From JAKZVK01 sp965261065 (lineage in GTDB: Bacteria > Acidobacteriota > Terriglobia > Bryobacterales > UBA6623), in contig OZ253444.1 of the NCBI GenBank assembly GCA_965261065.1, forward strand, positions 4,402,001 to 4,466,000: 64,000 bases of DNA. The letters run 5' to 3'. The position numbers and the translations under genes were made by a program. Below the pieces are notes generated by a model, which saw nothing but the letters and a program-made list of their open reading frames with translations, did no database searches and was not told the DNA's origin. Positions 1 through 8,737 of the stretch are shown here, piece by piece. Within the stretch, counting starts at the first letter, position 1. The number at the start of each line of letters is the position of its first letter.

Positions 1-865
1 AGAGCGCCTCGTAGCGGGCGAACTCGTTGTCGGTGAGCGGCCGCCGGAACGCCTTGCGCCCGAAGGTGCGGATGAAGCGGGCGCGGCACGAGGCGTCGTT
101 GGCCGCCGCCGGGCGGCAGGGGACGAGGCCCCGGTAGTCGCCGGTTTGGAAGGCGATGCGCGCCATCGTTTCCGCCGCCCGGTTGTAGGCCTCGGCCAAC
201 AATGGGGCGATGTTCTGCCCTTCGGCCTGATTGGTGAAGCCGTGAACGAAGTCTTCCTTCGGGAAGGCGCCGGCGGGACGGGTTTCATCGCCCAGCAGAT
301 CGCGCACCGTGTTGTTGTACTGCTCGTGTGTGAGGCGGCGGATCTGGATGTCGGCGATGGGCTTGCGGCTGAGTTCGTCGCGTTGTTGCTGCGCGGCGTC
401 GACGCGATCGCCCGGGAGCTTTACGAGGTAGTCGATCCAGGCGCGAAGGGTGCGCTCTTCGCCGCTGCCCTGTCGGATACGCTCGCCGCCGGTGTGCTCG
501 AGGCGGTTGGTGGGCTTGCGGAGAAGGAACGATTGCTCGGGTGTGTTGCGATCGACAAACCGGCCGAGGCTGAGGCCGAAGGAGGTGACCTCCGCCGCCG
601 AGGCGCCGTCTTCGGGGAACCGCAGGCGCGTGCGCGAGGCGATCCCGTTGTCGTTGTGGCAGAGCGCGCACTGGGCTGCTTCGAGGATGGGGTAGAGTTC
701 GTCGGTGAAGGTGCGGTCGGCCGTGGACTGGGCGGTGGCCGGAGTGGTGATGAGGGCGCAGGCGAGGGCGAGGGCCGGGAGGTTGGCCCAGAGGCGGAGG
801 CGCGGCGAGTTGCGGTTGAGGAGGGTACGTGTCAACAGGCCCACCGCTAGCATCCTAGCAACCAT
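1..865 (-). CDS. DUF1587/DUF1595 cytochrome-like secreted protein, 3' end outside window
   Basis: About 288 N-terminal residues are visible. The protein runs off the window edge. A hydrophobic stretch around residues 24-46 ending in ATAQ looks like a signal peptide. A haem-type CALCH motif lies near residues 66-70, followed by a DUF1587-type segment (RRLTHEQYNNTVRDLLG) and the start of a DUF1595-type segment (FGRKAFRRPLT). This family belongs to secreted c-type-cytochrome-like proteins abundant in Planctomycetota and Acidobacteriota; the reaction is unknown. The start at 865 has no clear Shine-Dalgarno; an in-frame ATG at 853 is an alternative. It is a relative of the larger gene at 60427-63669. 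Confidence 0.85.
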   Translation of the reverse strand, partial: MVARMLAVGLLTRTLLNRNSPRLRLWANLPALALACALITTPATAQSTADRTFTDELYPILEAAQCALCHNDNGIASRTRLRFPEDGASAAEVTSFGLSLGRFVDRNTPEQSFLLRKPTNRLEHTGGERIRQGSGEERTLRAWIDYLVKLPGDRVDAAQQQRDELSRKPIADIQIRRLTHEQYNNTVRDLLGDETRPAGAFPKEDFVHGFTNQAEGQNIAPLLAEAYNRAAETMARIAFQTGDYRGLVPCRPAAANDASCRARFIRTFGRKAFRRPLTDNEFARYEAL

Positions 866-935
866 GAGGGAAGGTAGCATGCCGGATCCATCCGGAAATG
901 GGCCGGGTCGACGGGTTCGTGTCTGGTACGGCGTT

Positions 936-1140
936 GAATTGGGTTTGCTTGGAACCCGAGAGATTGGGTTCGTTGCTCCCACCGAGGAATTGGGTTCGTC
1001 CGTGCCGGTGAGGATTGGGTTTGTTTGTGACCACTGGGGATTGGGTCTGTTTCGAACCTCGGGAATTGGGTTCGGTTGTGACCCTCGGTATTGGGTTTGT
1101 TTGTGCCCCGGGGAAATTGGGTTCCTTCCGTCCCCTGGCC
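936..1140. repeat. eight-copy 25-26 bp tandem repeat
   Basis: The core ATTGGG recurs at 938, 963, 989, 1014, 1040, 1065, 1090 and 1116, so the spacing alternates strictly between 25 and 26 bp. The unit approximates GATTGGGTTYGTTTGTGACC followed by a short C/G-rich tail. Units are diverged from each other. The period is not a multiple of three, so the repeat does not encode a protein repeat. A lone related unit is found near 57365. Confidence 0.85.
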
Positions 1141-1289
1141 GTCCGGATCTGGCAGGATTTGGCAGGATATGGCACGCTTTTGCTGGGGGTTGTGAGTATC
1201 CTTTATGACTGGGTGGCCCAGTTTGATGGTGGGGCCATCGGGTGGTTGGGTGGCTGCTCGGCCGGAGGAGCAGGTTGGTTGAGCCGTCC

Positions 1290-1385
1290 TTGCAGGGCTC
1301 AGGAGATGGTGGTGGGGATTGGTGTCCCTGGGCTCACGCCCAGGGCTGTTATTTGGATCACCCCTTCGGGGTTCGCCTTGGCCGG
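1290..1385 (+). repeat. dispersed palindromic repeat, copy 1
   Basis: This stretch carries the palindrome CCCTGGGCTCACGCCCAGGG followed by a run ending in CACCCCTTCGGGGTTCGC, which can form a second hairpin. The same arrangement occurs in the opposite orientation at about 44705-44790. It lies in a gene-free region between the gene at 1-865 and the intron relic. Confidence 0.7.
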
Positions 1386-1641
1386 CGGGGTGGTGTGAGG
1401 GTGCCGCTCCGGCGTAGTACGCCCGGCCGGAGTGTTGCGTTCCAGAGTACGCCCTTTCGAATACTGGTGAGATCGCTGCCACGGTTCCTCACCCTCAGTA
1501 TACGAAGCGGTGGTGGGGCCGGCGGGGTGTCTGGTGGGGCAAGTGGTTGAAAACATGGAGGGAATCGATTTTGAAAATCTGTGACTGACCGACGGACCGC
1601 CATGGACCTCATGGTGTCTCAAGGAGAAAGTAGTAGCCTGT

Positions 1642-1699
1642 CCCCGAGTTCCCCGAGTTCCCCGAGTTCCCCGAGTTCTCCGAGTTCTCCGAGTTCTCC
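1642..1699. repeat. 9-bp tandem repeat CCCGAGTTC, six copies
   Basis: GAGTT recurs at 1646, 1655, 1664, 1673, 1682 and 1691, exactly every 9 bp. The last copies carry T in place of the first or second C. Read in the frame of the downstream RT relic it would encode a Ser-Pro-Ser tract. It sits immediately before the reverse-transcriptase homology. Confidence 0.9.
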
Positions 1700-1990
1700 C
1701 GTGCAAGTGTTGCAACCGATTTTCGATCCTCGGTTCAGCGAGTCGAGCTACGGTTTTCGTCCGAGGCGCAGCGCGCACGACGCCGTACGAGCGGCGCAAG
1801 AATACGTCCGCGATGGCAAGGACTGGGTGGTGGCTATCGACATCGCGCAGTTCTCGACCACGTCAACCACGACATTCTGATGCAACGGATCGCGGAAGTG
1901 ATCCGGGATAAGAAGGTGTTGCGGTTGATCGGGCGGTATTTGTGAGCCGGGGTGATGGCGGCGGGGGTGGTGGTACGCAGCGAGGGAGGG
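1700..1990 (+). pseudogene. group II intron reverse transcriptase/maturase relic
   Basis: The reading frame after the 9-bp repeat gives the start of a group II intron RT domain (LQPIFDPRFSESSYGFRPRR, then SAHDAVRAAQ, GKDWVVAIDI). A 3-base-scale loss near 1850 shifts the frame, after which FDHVNHDILMQRIAEV and KVLRLIGRYL are still recognisable, followed by a stop and an eroded AGVMAAGVVVRSE. The YADD catalytic segment and maturase domain are absent, and homology ends by about 1990. No intact intron RNA structure was recognised. This is a dead fragment. Confidence 0.8.
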
Positions 1991-2123
1991 TGCCGGGGCG
2001 CAATCCCCGTCACCCGACCCGGTTTTTCTTGCCTGTGCGCACTGGCCCAACATCTCTCTGATTCGCGCCTATAATGGCAGGGCCACCCTGCAATAATTGG
2101 CTGATTCTCACGGGAGGTGTGGT

Positions 2124-3230
2124 GTGGACTCCGAGCATATTGTTCTGACGTTGGATGACCAAACGGGCGTCGAGCCCGGAGACCGTCTGCGAGACGACCT
2201 CTCGGCGGTGGTGCAGGTCGGGAATAGCCTGTGGCTGGGCTCGGACGAGGGGGCCTATCTCGATCGCGTATCGTCGGAGGACGGTCAACACTTCGGGAAC
2301 CACAAGCGGTTCGCGCTGGACGACATCCTCGAACTGTTGGCCGAGGAGAAGGGTGAAGAGGTCGACATTGAGGGCCTCGACCACTCGGACGATTATTTGT
2401 GGCTGGTCGGCTCCCACAGTTTGAAGCGCAAGCGTCCGAAAGAAGACAAATCCAACAAGAAGAAATCTGGCAAGAAGAACGTCAAGCGGCTGCGGACGGT
2501 GGAGGCCGAGGCCAACCGCTACATGCTGGCGCGGATTCCTCTCGTGCGGGAAGGGGCCAACGGCGAGTGCGAGATCCGGCGGGACGTTCCCGACCCGAGC
2601 CGGCCCGATGGGGTAATGCGCGCGGCGCAGCTTCCCGGTGACGAGGAAGGCAATGTGCTGCTCGACGCGCTAAGCAAAGATAAGCACTTCGGCGCCTTCA
2701 CCAAGATACCGAGCAAAGAGAACGGCCTCGACATCGAGGGCCTGGCGGTCGACGGGAACACGGTACTCGTGGGATTGCGGGGGCCGGTGTTGCGAGGCTG
2801 GGCCGCGGTGCTGCGGCTCGAGGTTGACGGTGAGAAAGACGGGCGACTGAGTCTCAAACCGATCGGCGACGACGGACAACTGTACAAGAAACACTTCGTG
2901 CACCTCGACGGCAACGGCGTTCGCGACCTGGTGATTGACGGTGATGATCTCCTGATTCTCGCGGGACCTTCAATGGACCTGCTCGGCCCGGTCGTGACCT
3001 ACCGTTGGAAGGACGGCCTTCGCAACGACAAGGAAGACCTGGTGTGGCCGGGCGAGCGGGAGAGGGTCGAGCGTCTCACGCAGAAGAAGAGCCGCGGAAA
3101 AGCGGAAGGGATGGCCCGCTTCCGGCGTGGCGACGATCCGGCGAATCTGTTGGTGGTGTACGACTCGCCGGAGAAAGGCCGCAAAGTGGGGCGGTTGGGG
3201 GCGCGCGCGGATGTTTTCCCCCTTGGCTGA
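2124..3230 (+). CDS. DUF3616 family protein
   Basis: This gene encodes 368 residues resembling DUF3616, a family of unknown function with a repetitive, beta-rich character. The sequence shows recurring segments such as DIEGLDHSDDYLWLVG and DIEGLAVDGNTVLVGLRGP, which suggest beta-propeller-like blades. A lysine-rich insert (KRKRPKEDKSNKKKSGKKN) lies at about residues 103-123. I chose GTG 2124 because GGGAGG stands 6 bp upstream; a longer TTG start at 2097 lacks such a site. No signal peptide is visible, so a cytoplasmic location is likely. The membrane receptor-like gene at 3343 follows on the same strand after 112 bp. Confidence 0.75.
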   Translation: MDSEHIVLTLDDQTGVEPGDRLRDDLSAVVQVGNSLWLGSDEGAYLDRVSSEDGQHFGNHKRFALDDILELLAEEKGEEVDIEGLDHSDDYLWLVGSHSLKRKRPKEDKSNKKKSGKKNVKRLRTVEAEANRYMLARIPLVREGANGECEIRRDVPDPSRPDGVMRAAQLPGDEEGNVLLDALSKDKHFGAFTKIPSKENGLDIEGLAVDGNTVLVGLRGPVLRGWAAVLRLEVDGEKDGRLSLKPIGDDGQLYKKHFVHLDGNGVRDLVIDGDDLLILAGPSMDLLGPVVTYRWKDGLRNDKEDLVWPGERERVERLTQKKSRGKAEGMARFRRGDDPANLLVVYDSPEKGRKVGRLGARADVFPLG

Positions 3231-3342
3231 AACCGACGGGGTCTGCGAGCGCGCGGACTCCGGTATGCAGGGCAGTCGGGTGAGAGTGGGGGGCGGTAAC
3301 GTATTCGGCCCATAGCAAGCTTCCCTTAGGAGGGACGGCAAC

Positions 3343-5571
3343 ATGACTAGAACCATGGCTTTCCTTACTGCTGCAACGCTGCTGTTGGCTTTCGGTTTGC
3401 CGTCGAAGGCCCAGGAGCAGCCATGCACGCGGTCACAGGTTCGGCTGGCGGTCGTCCATGCAGACGACGCCACCGGCGAGCAGCACCTGCTGGGCGTGCG
3501 GAAGGCGCTCGCGGAACTCGATTCCGACAAACGGATTTGCCCCGTACCGATTCCATATCGCGGTGATCGCGACGGCACCAAGAAACTCGTCGAAGTCATC
3601 ACCAAGAAGGAAGCAGAGATCATCCTTGGACCCACCGACAGCGGCGCCTTCCAGGGTGCCGTGGAACAGGAGGCGGAACTGAGTCAGTACCAAATCCCGG
3701 TGATCTCATCGTTGGTGACGGCCACGGGCGGCAACGACCGCAACGGCTGGTTCTTCCGCACGAACGTCGACAACAAACAACGCATTGCGCGGATTCTGGA
3801 TCGCACGGCTCCGTTCGCGATCTCGTCCCTAGGCATTCTGTATGCGGACACCGGCTTTGGCCGCGCGGCGGAAACGCAGCTTCGCGACGACCTAGCTACG
3901 CGGTTTCCACCCATCTACGTCACGGCGGTTTTCGAGGACAACCAGGAAAGCCGGCGGGGGGCGGTGAAGAAGATTCTCGCCCAGCGGCCCGAGGCCCTGG
4001 GCATCTTCGGTCTGGCCGAAGACCTGACACTGATCTTTGAGGAGATCGACGAGCAGGCGAGAACGGTCAAGTACAAACCGATGTCGTTCACTATTGTTGA
4101 TGCCAGTACGGTCGCCCTTTCAGACCATCTGCTGTACTGGGTGTCCACCCTGAACGGCGAGGCGGATTCGAGCAGCGAGGAGGAGCCTAAAGGCGAGGCA
4201 AACCCGCAAGGCGACAAAGCGTCCGGGTCAGAGGAGCAGGCGATTTCCGAGATCGCGGCGCTAGCCTACGACACGACGGGGTTCTTACTCCAGCAGCTCG
4301 GCTCCGTCACGCGTCAGACCTTTGTTCCAGAGGATTTCCGGAATGACTTCGCGCACTTGTTGCGGGCAGGCGCCGTGAAGCCGGGAGAGTTGACCGGCAT
4401 GGATTTCGACAACTTCCGCAACAAGGCCAATCCCGGCGTCTTCTATCGGGAAAACGGGAAGATCCAGAAGTTTGAAGCGAACCTAACTTTCTACGAGATG
4501 ACTCAGCACAAGTTCGAGCTTGTGCAGCGCAGATTCGGGGACGGGCCCTTTCTTTACGCCGGGGCGTCGATCGTTCTCTGTCTCATGTTGACGATCGTTG
4601 ACGTGAAGAGGAAATACGAAGGTAAGTACCGCAAGGTCCTGCGTCACATGTGGATCTACATTCTGTGTGGCGCTCACGTGCTCATCTTGCTGGCGCTTCT
4701 TCTGTACCTCGGGGAAACCGGCAAGATTCAGTACGACGACTGGGTGGCGGTGCTGGCTCTGGCGGTGGCTCCGACGACCCTCTTTCGCACGACGATCGTC
4801 GAGACGCCGGGCGGTAAAGCAATTGGCGTCAAGCAGTACTACGAGCGCGTCCTGGCATGGCTCAATCGACGCATTCTGGACGCCCGGCACCCACGGGATA
4901 CCCGGCGCGTGGCGGTTCTCACCTACTACAACCCCTACGAAACGATGAGGCTAAAGCTGCGCGCCAATTATGACCAGCAGGGCGACGAACAGGCACCGAA
5001 GCTAAAAGCGAATCTTGACGAGAAACTCGAGAGCATCGAAAGCAACGCCACGGGACTCGAGAGGCTTCTGCGCAAGCGGGGGGTTTGCGCTCGGCGATTA
5101 CTCCGGTGGTTTGCCTGGAAGGACTTGTACCGCAGCTTCGTGCCGCCGGAGTACTGGTCATCCTTCCCCAGTCACCCCGAGGATCTCATCGGCGCCGCGG
5201 TTCAAAGCTGCGCTTCCAGCGGTGACCGGAATCAGAAAGTGTTGGACTTGATCCAAACCCATCTACAGGGGAAGAGGGAGATGGAAGAGTCTCTGCAGGA
5301 AGACGTTCCGAAGCAAGCAACAGAGCTCGTGGGGCACGAACTCTACGCGGCCATCCAATTTCTGGTGATGTTCAAGCGCTGGGTCCCTCAGGATCTTATT
5401 GACAACGAAATTCTCGACGAGGACTACTTCCGCCCCACCCCTCAATTCTGGGGACGATTCAAGCGTTGGGTGAGGGGATTCTTCGGTGGTGGAGGGGGAT
5501 CGACTTTGCCGCCGGGCGGCCCCGACCCAAATGGCCCGGCCAAGGCCAAGCAAAAAGAGGCCGGAGCGTGA
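3343..5571 (+). CDS. transmembrane protein with type I periplasmic-binding ectodomain and unknown cytoplasmic domain
   Basis: This gene encodes 742 residues with an unusual architecture. Residues 1-23 look like a signal peptide ending in SKA. Residues from about 25 to 395 resemble the leucine/branched-chain amino-acid type substrate-binding fold (segments VRLAVVHADDATGEQHLLGV, IILGPTDSGA, YQIPVISSLVTATG, LGILYADTGFGRAA), interrupted by an acidic Ser/Glu linker near 275-300. Hydrophobic segments lie at about 403-421, 436-459 and 466-486, with a basic loop between the first two. A roughly 255-residue tail I do not recognise should be cytoplasmic. AGGAGGG stands before the ATG. No transporter permease or ATPase is nearby, so sensing seems likelier than transport (inference). 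Confidence 0.75.
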   Translation: MTRTMAFLTAATLLLAFGLPSKAQEQPCTRSQVRLAVVHADDATGEQHLLGVRKALAELDSDKRICPVPIPYRGDRDGTKKLVEVITKKEAEIILGPTDSGAFQGAVEQEAELSQYQIPVISSLVTATGGNDRNGWFFRTNVDNKQRIARILDRTAPFAISSLGILYADTGFGRAAETQLRDDLATRFPPIYVTAVFEDNQESRRGAVKKILAQRPEALGIFGLAEDLTLIFEEIDEQARTVKYKPMSFTIVDASTVALSDHLLYWVSTLNGEADSSSEEEPKGEANPQGDKASGSEEQAISEIAALAYDTTGFLLQQLGSVTRQTFVPEDFRNDFAHLLRAGAVKPGELTGMDFDNFRNKANPGVFYRENGKIQKFEANLTFYEMTQHKFELVQRRFGDGPFLYAGASIVLCLMLTIVDVKRKYEGKYRKVLRHMWIYILCGAHVLILLALLLYLGETGKIQYDDWVAVLALAVAPTTLFRTTIVETPGGKAIGVKQYYERVLAWLNRRILDARHPRDTRRVAVLTYYNPYETMRLKLRANYDQQGDEQAPKLKANLDEKLESIESNATGLERLLRKRGVCARRLLRWFAWKDLYRSFVPPEYWSSFPSHPEDLIGAAVQSCASSGDRNQKVLDLIQTHLQGKREMEESLQEDVPKQATELVGHELYAAIQFLVMFKRWVPQDLIDNEILDEDYFRPTPQFWGRFKRWVRGFFGGGGGSTLPPGGPDPNGPAKAKQKEAGA

Positions 5572-5598
5572 AGGCCCAACGGGAGCGGCTCTCATTCA

Positions 5599-8409
5599 TT
5601 ACGGTCTTGCTTGAACGCTGACGCGCACCCGATCGACGACCGGGAAGCGGTCGCCGTTTTCGGACGTGAGAACCGCCCGGTATTGTAGAACGCGGTGTTG
5701 TGGCGGGATCGAGAAACCGCCTTCCCCGACACCGCGCCACGCTTGCGCGGGAAGTCCTTCGGCCGCCGGGGCTGTTCTTACTTCGAATGCGAGTCCGGTC
5801 CCCTTGGGCGCGTCGGCCTTGTACGTTACGCTTCCCCACGTCCGCTCGTCTTCCCACTCGAACACCGACGACTCATAGGTCTGCTCCCAGCGGCGATGGT
5901 AGATATGGCCCATGTCCTGTGACCACATCCAGTGGGTGCCGTGGGTCGGGAGCCGCTCGACGCGTGGGTTCAGGAAGCGCTCGCCGTCGTTGTAGAAGAC
6001 CTTGGAGTCGGTGTTGTGGTCGCCGTCGGTGGTGTGGCAAGAGACGGCCAGATCGAGCCGGCCGTCATGGTCGAAGTCGCCCGCCTGGGCGTCGTGGGCG
6101 GAGTCGCAAATCAGAGCGGTGCGCCGCCGTGGCGCAAAGCCGTCCTCGCCGCCCCAGTAGAGATAGTTCGGTAGCATCTCGCGCGTCAGCTCAGAGTGGT
6201 AGTGCGGCGAGAAGATATCGAGGTAGCCATCGGCATCGAAGTCGGCGACCGCGGGACTGATGGGCGTCATGCCCGGCAGCCACTGCGCGTCCCACGCCCG
6301 GAAGCCGTCGCCGCTTCCCCAGAAAACAGTGAGCCCCATATCGTGGTTGTGGCTGACGGGGTCTTGGTAGCCCGCGACGATCAAGTCGAGATGACCGTCG
6401 GCGTTGAGGTCGGCGGCTTCGAGGCCGATTGGGGCCGGCGTGTCGAGCCGGGCCTGCCGGGATGCGTTGAACCCCTCCGGCCCACCCTCGAAGATGCGGA
6501 TGCGATCTTTCGTGAATGCGACGACGGCGACGTCGAGCCACTGATCGTGGTTGAAGTCGGCGATCACCGGCTCGGCGGAGCGGCCTTCGGACTCGATCGC
6601 GTGCCGGCGCGAACGGTCGAAACCGTCTTCGCTGCCGTAGTAGATGACCATCGGGTCCGAGGGCTCGAACGAACCCAGCACGACGTCGAGGTAGCCGTCG
6701 CGGTTGAGGTCGGCGATGTTCGTGCTCGCGAGGCCGGGCTCGTTGAGGACGCTACGGCGGTTGTCAAGATCGTAGCGCTGTTCGTATTCGCCGGCCGCGC
6801 CCCAGAAGATGTTCGCCCCAAGTGTCGGATCGCCCTCGGCGGCCGCGCCGGCATGGCCTGAGTTGAGAGCGACCAGATCGACGTAGCCGTCCGCATTGAG
6901 GTCCGCCGCGCTGGATTCGTAGCCGCTACGCATCGGGATCTTCCATTGCCGGTCGACGTCAAAACCGTCTGTTGCCCCCCAGAAGACCTGCACGGGTACT
7001 AGCTCGCCGATGGTGCCGCCCAAGCTGCTCGCAAATACGGCGCGTGCTGGATGGTGGTCCGTCTTCGGGGCGATGGCGACATCGAGCGCCCCCTCGGTTG
7101 GTATGCCTTGGTTTGCTCGCTCGAATTCGCGATTCGCTTTTCCGAAGAGGATGGCGGAGTCGGTCAGATAGGTCGTCTCTCCCTGATGAACAGCGATGGC
7201 CAGGTCATTGCGACCATCGCCGTCGAGATCGCCCACCGCCGAGGCCGTGGCGTAGGGGATGTCGAGGCTTGTTGCGCTCGAGCGGTCCCAGTCATCGCCT
7301 CCCCACAGAACCCGCACCGACGCGCCCGACTGTTCCGCAGCCCCGGACGCTTCCCCGCCGCCTGCGCGATTCTGAATGAAGTTGGTGAGGACCAGATCGG
7401 GCCGCCGGTCGCCATCGAGATCGCCTGCCGCCACGTGCGAGGCGGGGAAGGCGTTGACGGCCCGTCCGGTGTGGGGCCTGCGCGAGCCCGAGCCGAGCAT
7501 CACGTACAGCTTGTCTCCGTTCGTGCCTGCCAGCAGGTCGATGTGGCCGTCACCATCGGCATCTGCCGCGGTGAGATGAATGGCGCCGGCGCGCGGCAAC
7601 GGCAGCGGAACCCGTTCGAACTGTCCGGGCGCCGTGTCGGAGCGCGCGGCCCAGTAGAGCAGCACGGCGCCACCGTCGGTGAGAATCGCGAGGTCACGCG
7701 CGCCGTCGGAATCGAAGTCCGCCGCAGCCAGGTCGATCACGCCCTCGACACCAAGGTCGCGGTAACGCGTCAGCAGGAAGCCGTGCTCGCTTCCCCAATA
7801 GATGCGCAGAATGCGGCCTTCCGACGGCTGGCCGTGCAGCCAGGCTTCGCCGTTGAGGGTTATGATGTCTGGCCAACGGTCGGCGTTGAGGTCGGCCACG
7901 GCGATGTCGGCCACGTTGTTCACCGGCAGCAGCCCGTTGCTGCGCCGCGGCGGCCAACCGTCCTCGCCGCCGTAGATGACGGTGACGAAGCGCCGGCTTG
8001 TCTGCACCCCGGAGGCGTTGGGGCAGAACACAACATCGAGGAAGCCGTCGCGGTTCAGGTCGGCGAACACAACCTGCCGGCTACCCTCGACCGCCAACGG
8101 AGAGTGCTGAACCGCCCGGCCGGGCCCGACCGTCGCCAGCGTCGCGGGGATGAACGATCGCCGGTCGTGCGTGTTGTTGAACATCAGGTCGAGGTAGCCG
8201 TCCTGGTTGATGTCGAAGCGGTGAATGGTGCGGATGGCGCCGTCGCGGCTGACGTAGATGTTCTGTCCGGCGGCGTCGAGCGTGCCGTCGGCGAAGTCTT
8301 CTAAGGTGTCTTCGACCCAGGTTTGGGCCAGGAGGCCGGTGGCGCAGAGGGTTAGTGAAGCCACAACGAAGAACGCTCTCGCAGCATTCATAGTCGCTTC
8401 TCGATTCAC
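5599..8409 (-). CDS. secreted FG-GAP/VCBS repeat protein
   Basis: This gene encodes 936 residues. At least thirteen copies of an FG-GAP/VCBS calcium-binding type motif are visible, for example DINQDGYLDL, DLNRDGFLDVVF, DLNADRWPDI, DADGDGHIDLL, DLDGDGRNDLA and DFDADGYLDIF, spaced roughly 50-70 residues apart, as expected for an integrin-alpha-like beta-propeller. A hydrophobic N-terminus (FFVVASLTLCATGLLA) ending in AQT suggests secretion. The C-terminal 100 residues form a different, beta-rich segment. I chose GTG 8409 because GGAGG stands just upstream; ATG 8391 would still keep the signal peptide. It converges with the receptor-like gene, 27 bp apart. Ligand and role are unknown. Confidence 0.88.
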   Translation of the reverse strand: MNREATMNAARAFFVVASLTLCATGLLAQTWVEDTLEDFADGTLDAAGQNIYVSRDGAIRTIHRFDINQDGYLDLMFNNTHDRRSFIPATLATVGPGRAVQHSPLAVEGSRQVVFADLNRDGFLDVVFCPNASGVQTSRRFVTVIYGGEDGWPPRRSNGLLPVNNVADIAVADLNADRWPDIITLNGEAWLHGQPSEGRILRIYWGSEHGFLLTRYRDLGVEGVIDLAAADFDSDGARDLAILTDGGAVLLYWAARSDTAPGQFERVPLPLPRAGAIHLTAADADGDGHIDLLAGTNGDKLYVMLGSGSRRPHTGRAVNAFPASHVAAGDLDGDRRPDLVLTNFIQNRAGGGEASGAAEQSGASVRVLWGGDDWDRSSATSLDIPYATASAVGDLDGDGRNDLAIAVHQGETTYLTDSAILFGKANREFERANQGIPTEGALDVAIAPKTDHHPARAVFASSLGGTIGELVPVQVFWGATDGFDVDRQWKIPMRSGYESSAADLNADGYVDLVALNSGHAGAAAEGDPTLGANIFWGAAGEYEQRYDLDNRRSVLNEPGLASTNIADLNRDGYLDVVLGSFEPSDPMVIYYGSEDGFDRSRRHAIESEGRSAEPVIADFNHDQWLDVAVVAFTKDRIRIFEGGPEGFNASRQARLDTPAPIGLEAADLNADGHLDLIVAGYQDPVSHNHDMGLTVFWGSGDGFRAWDAQWLPGMTPISPAVADFDADGYLDIFSPHYHSELTREMLPNYLYWGGEDGFAPRRRTALICDSAHDAQAGDFDHDGRLDLAVSCHTTDGDHNTDSKVFYNDGERFLNPRVERLPTHGTHWMWSQDMGHIYHRRWEQTYESSVFEWEDERTWGSVTYKADAPKGTGLAFEVRTAPAAEGLPAQAWRGVGEGGFSIPPQHRVLQYRAVLTSENGDRFPVVDRVRVSVQARP

Positions 8410-8512
8410 GTGATCCTCCAGGCCTCGGCGCGTCTGGTTGAGTGGATTATACGTGGCGCGCCACCTGGCGAGTTGCGAACGGCAGTGTGACCCGCCATAA
8501 ATCAGCCTGCGT

Positions 8513-8531
8513 CAACACAACAGATGTGTTG
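8513..8531. promoter_or_regulatory. inverted repeat upstream of hicAB, possible HicB operator
   Basis: Two perfect 7-bp arms, CAACACA and TGTGTTG, are separated by five bases and end 9 bp before the hicA start. HicB proteins with a helix-turn-helix tail autoregulate by binding inverted repeats in their own promoter, so this is a natural operator candidate. That role is an inference from position and symmetry. Confidence 0.5.
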
Positions 8532-8539
8532 TATCATGA

Positions 8540-8722
8540 ATGTTGACGAGCGCCGAGTTCAAGCGATGGCTATCGAAACAAGGCTGCTCATTCTCGCCCG
8601 CCAAAGGTGGACACTTGATTGTTCGACTCGGCAAACGGAGGTCGGTCATTCCGATGCACGGATCGAAGAAGGACTTGGGGCGCGGGGACTTGTCGAAAGC
8701 GTCAAGCGAGATCTTGGACTGA
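8540..8722 (+). CDS. hicA: HicA family toxin (mRNA interferase)
   Basis: Sixty residues of typical HicA length. The sequence runs from MLTSAEFKRWLSKQGCSF through KGGHLIVRLGKR, where the histidine of GGH matches the family catalytic histidine, to KKDLGRGDLSKASSEILD. HicA is a small double-stranded-RNA-binding-fold ribonuclease that cleaves mRNA when its antitoxin is lost. hicB follows 15 bp downstream with its own Shine-Dalgarno, the usual toxin-first order. The ATG at 8540 has only a weak ribosome site. A frame starting at 8524 overlaps it but gives no family similarity. Confidence 0.85.
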   Translation: MLTSAEFKRWLSKQGCSFSPAKGGHLIVRLGKRRSVIPMHGSKKDLGRGDLSKASSEILD

Positions 8723-8737
8723 AGTGAGGTGGAGCTG

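Noticed and set aside
146..850. Plus-strand open frame of 234 codons
   Set aside because: It is the antisense of the minus-strand DUF1587/1595 gene, whose motifs and signal peptide are clear.
936..1140. Possible CRISPR array
   Set aside because: There is no alternation of constant repeats and unique spacers; the whole unit is repeated and diverged, and no cas genes were seen.
847..1482. Minus-strand frames rich in PN and TQ repeats
   Set aside because: The apparent protein repeats come from the 25-26 bp DNA repeat. The period is not a multiple of three, so the pattern shifts frame from unit to unit.
7051..8304. Plus-strand open frame of 417 codons
   Set aside because: It mirrors the FG-GAP gene. 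The long open antisense frame is a side effect of its repeated GAY codons and high GC.
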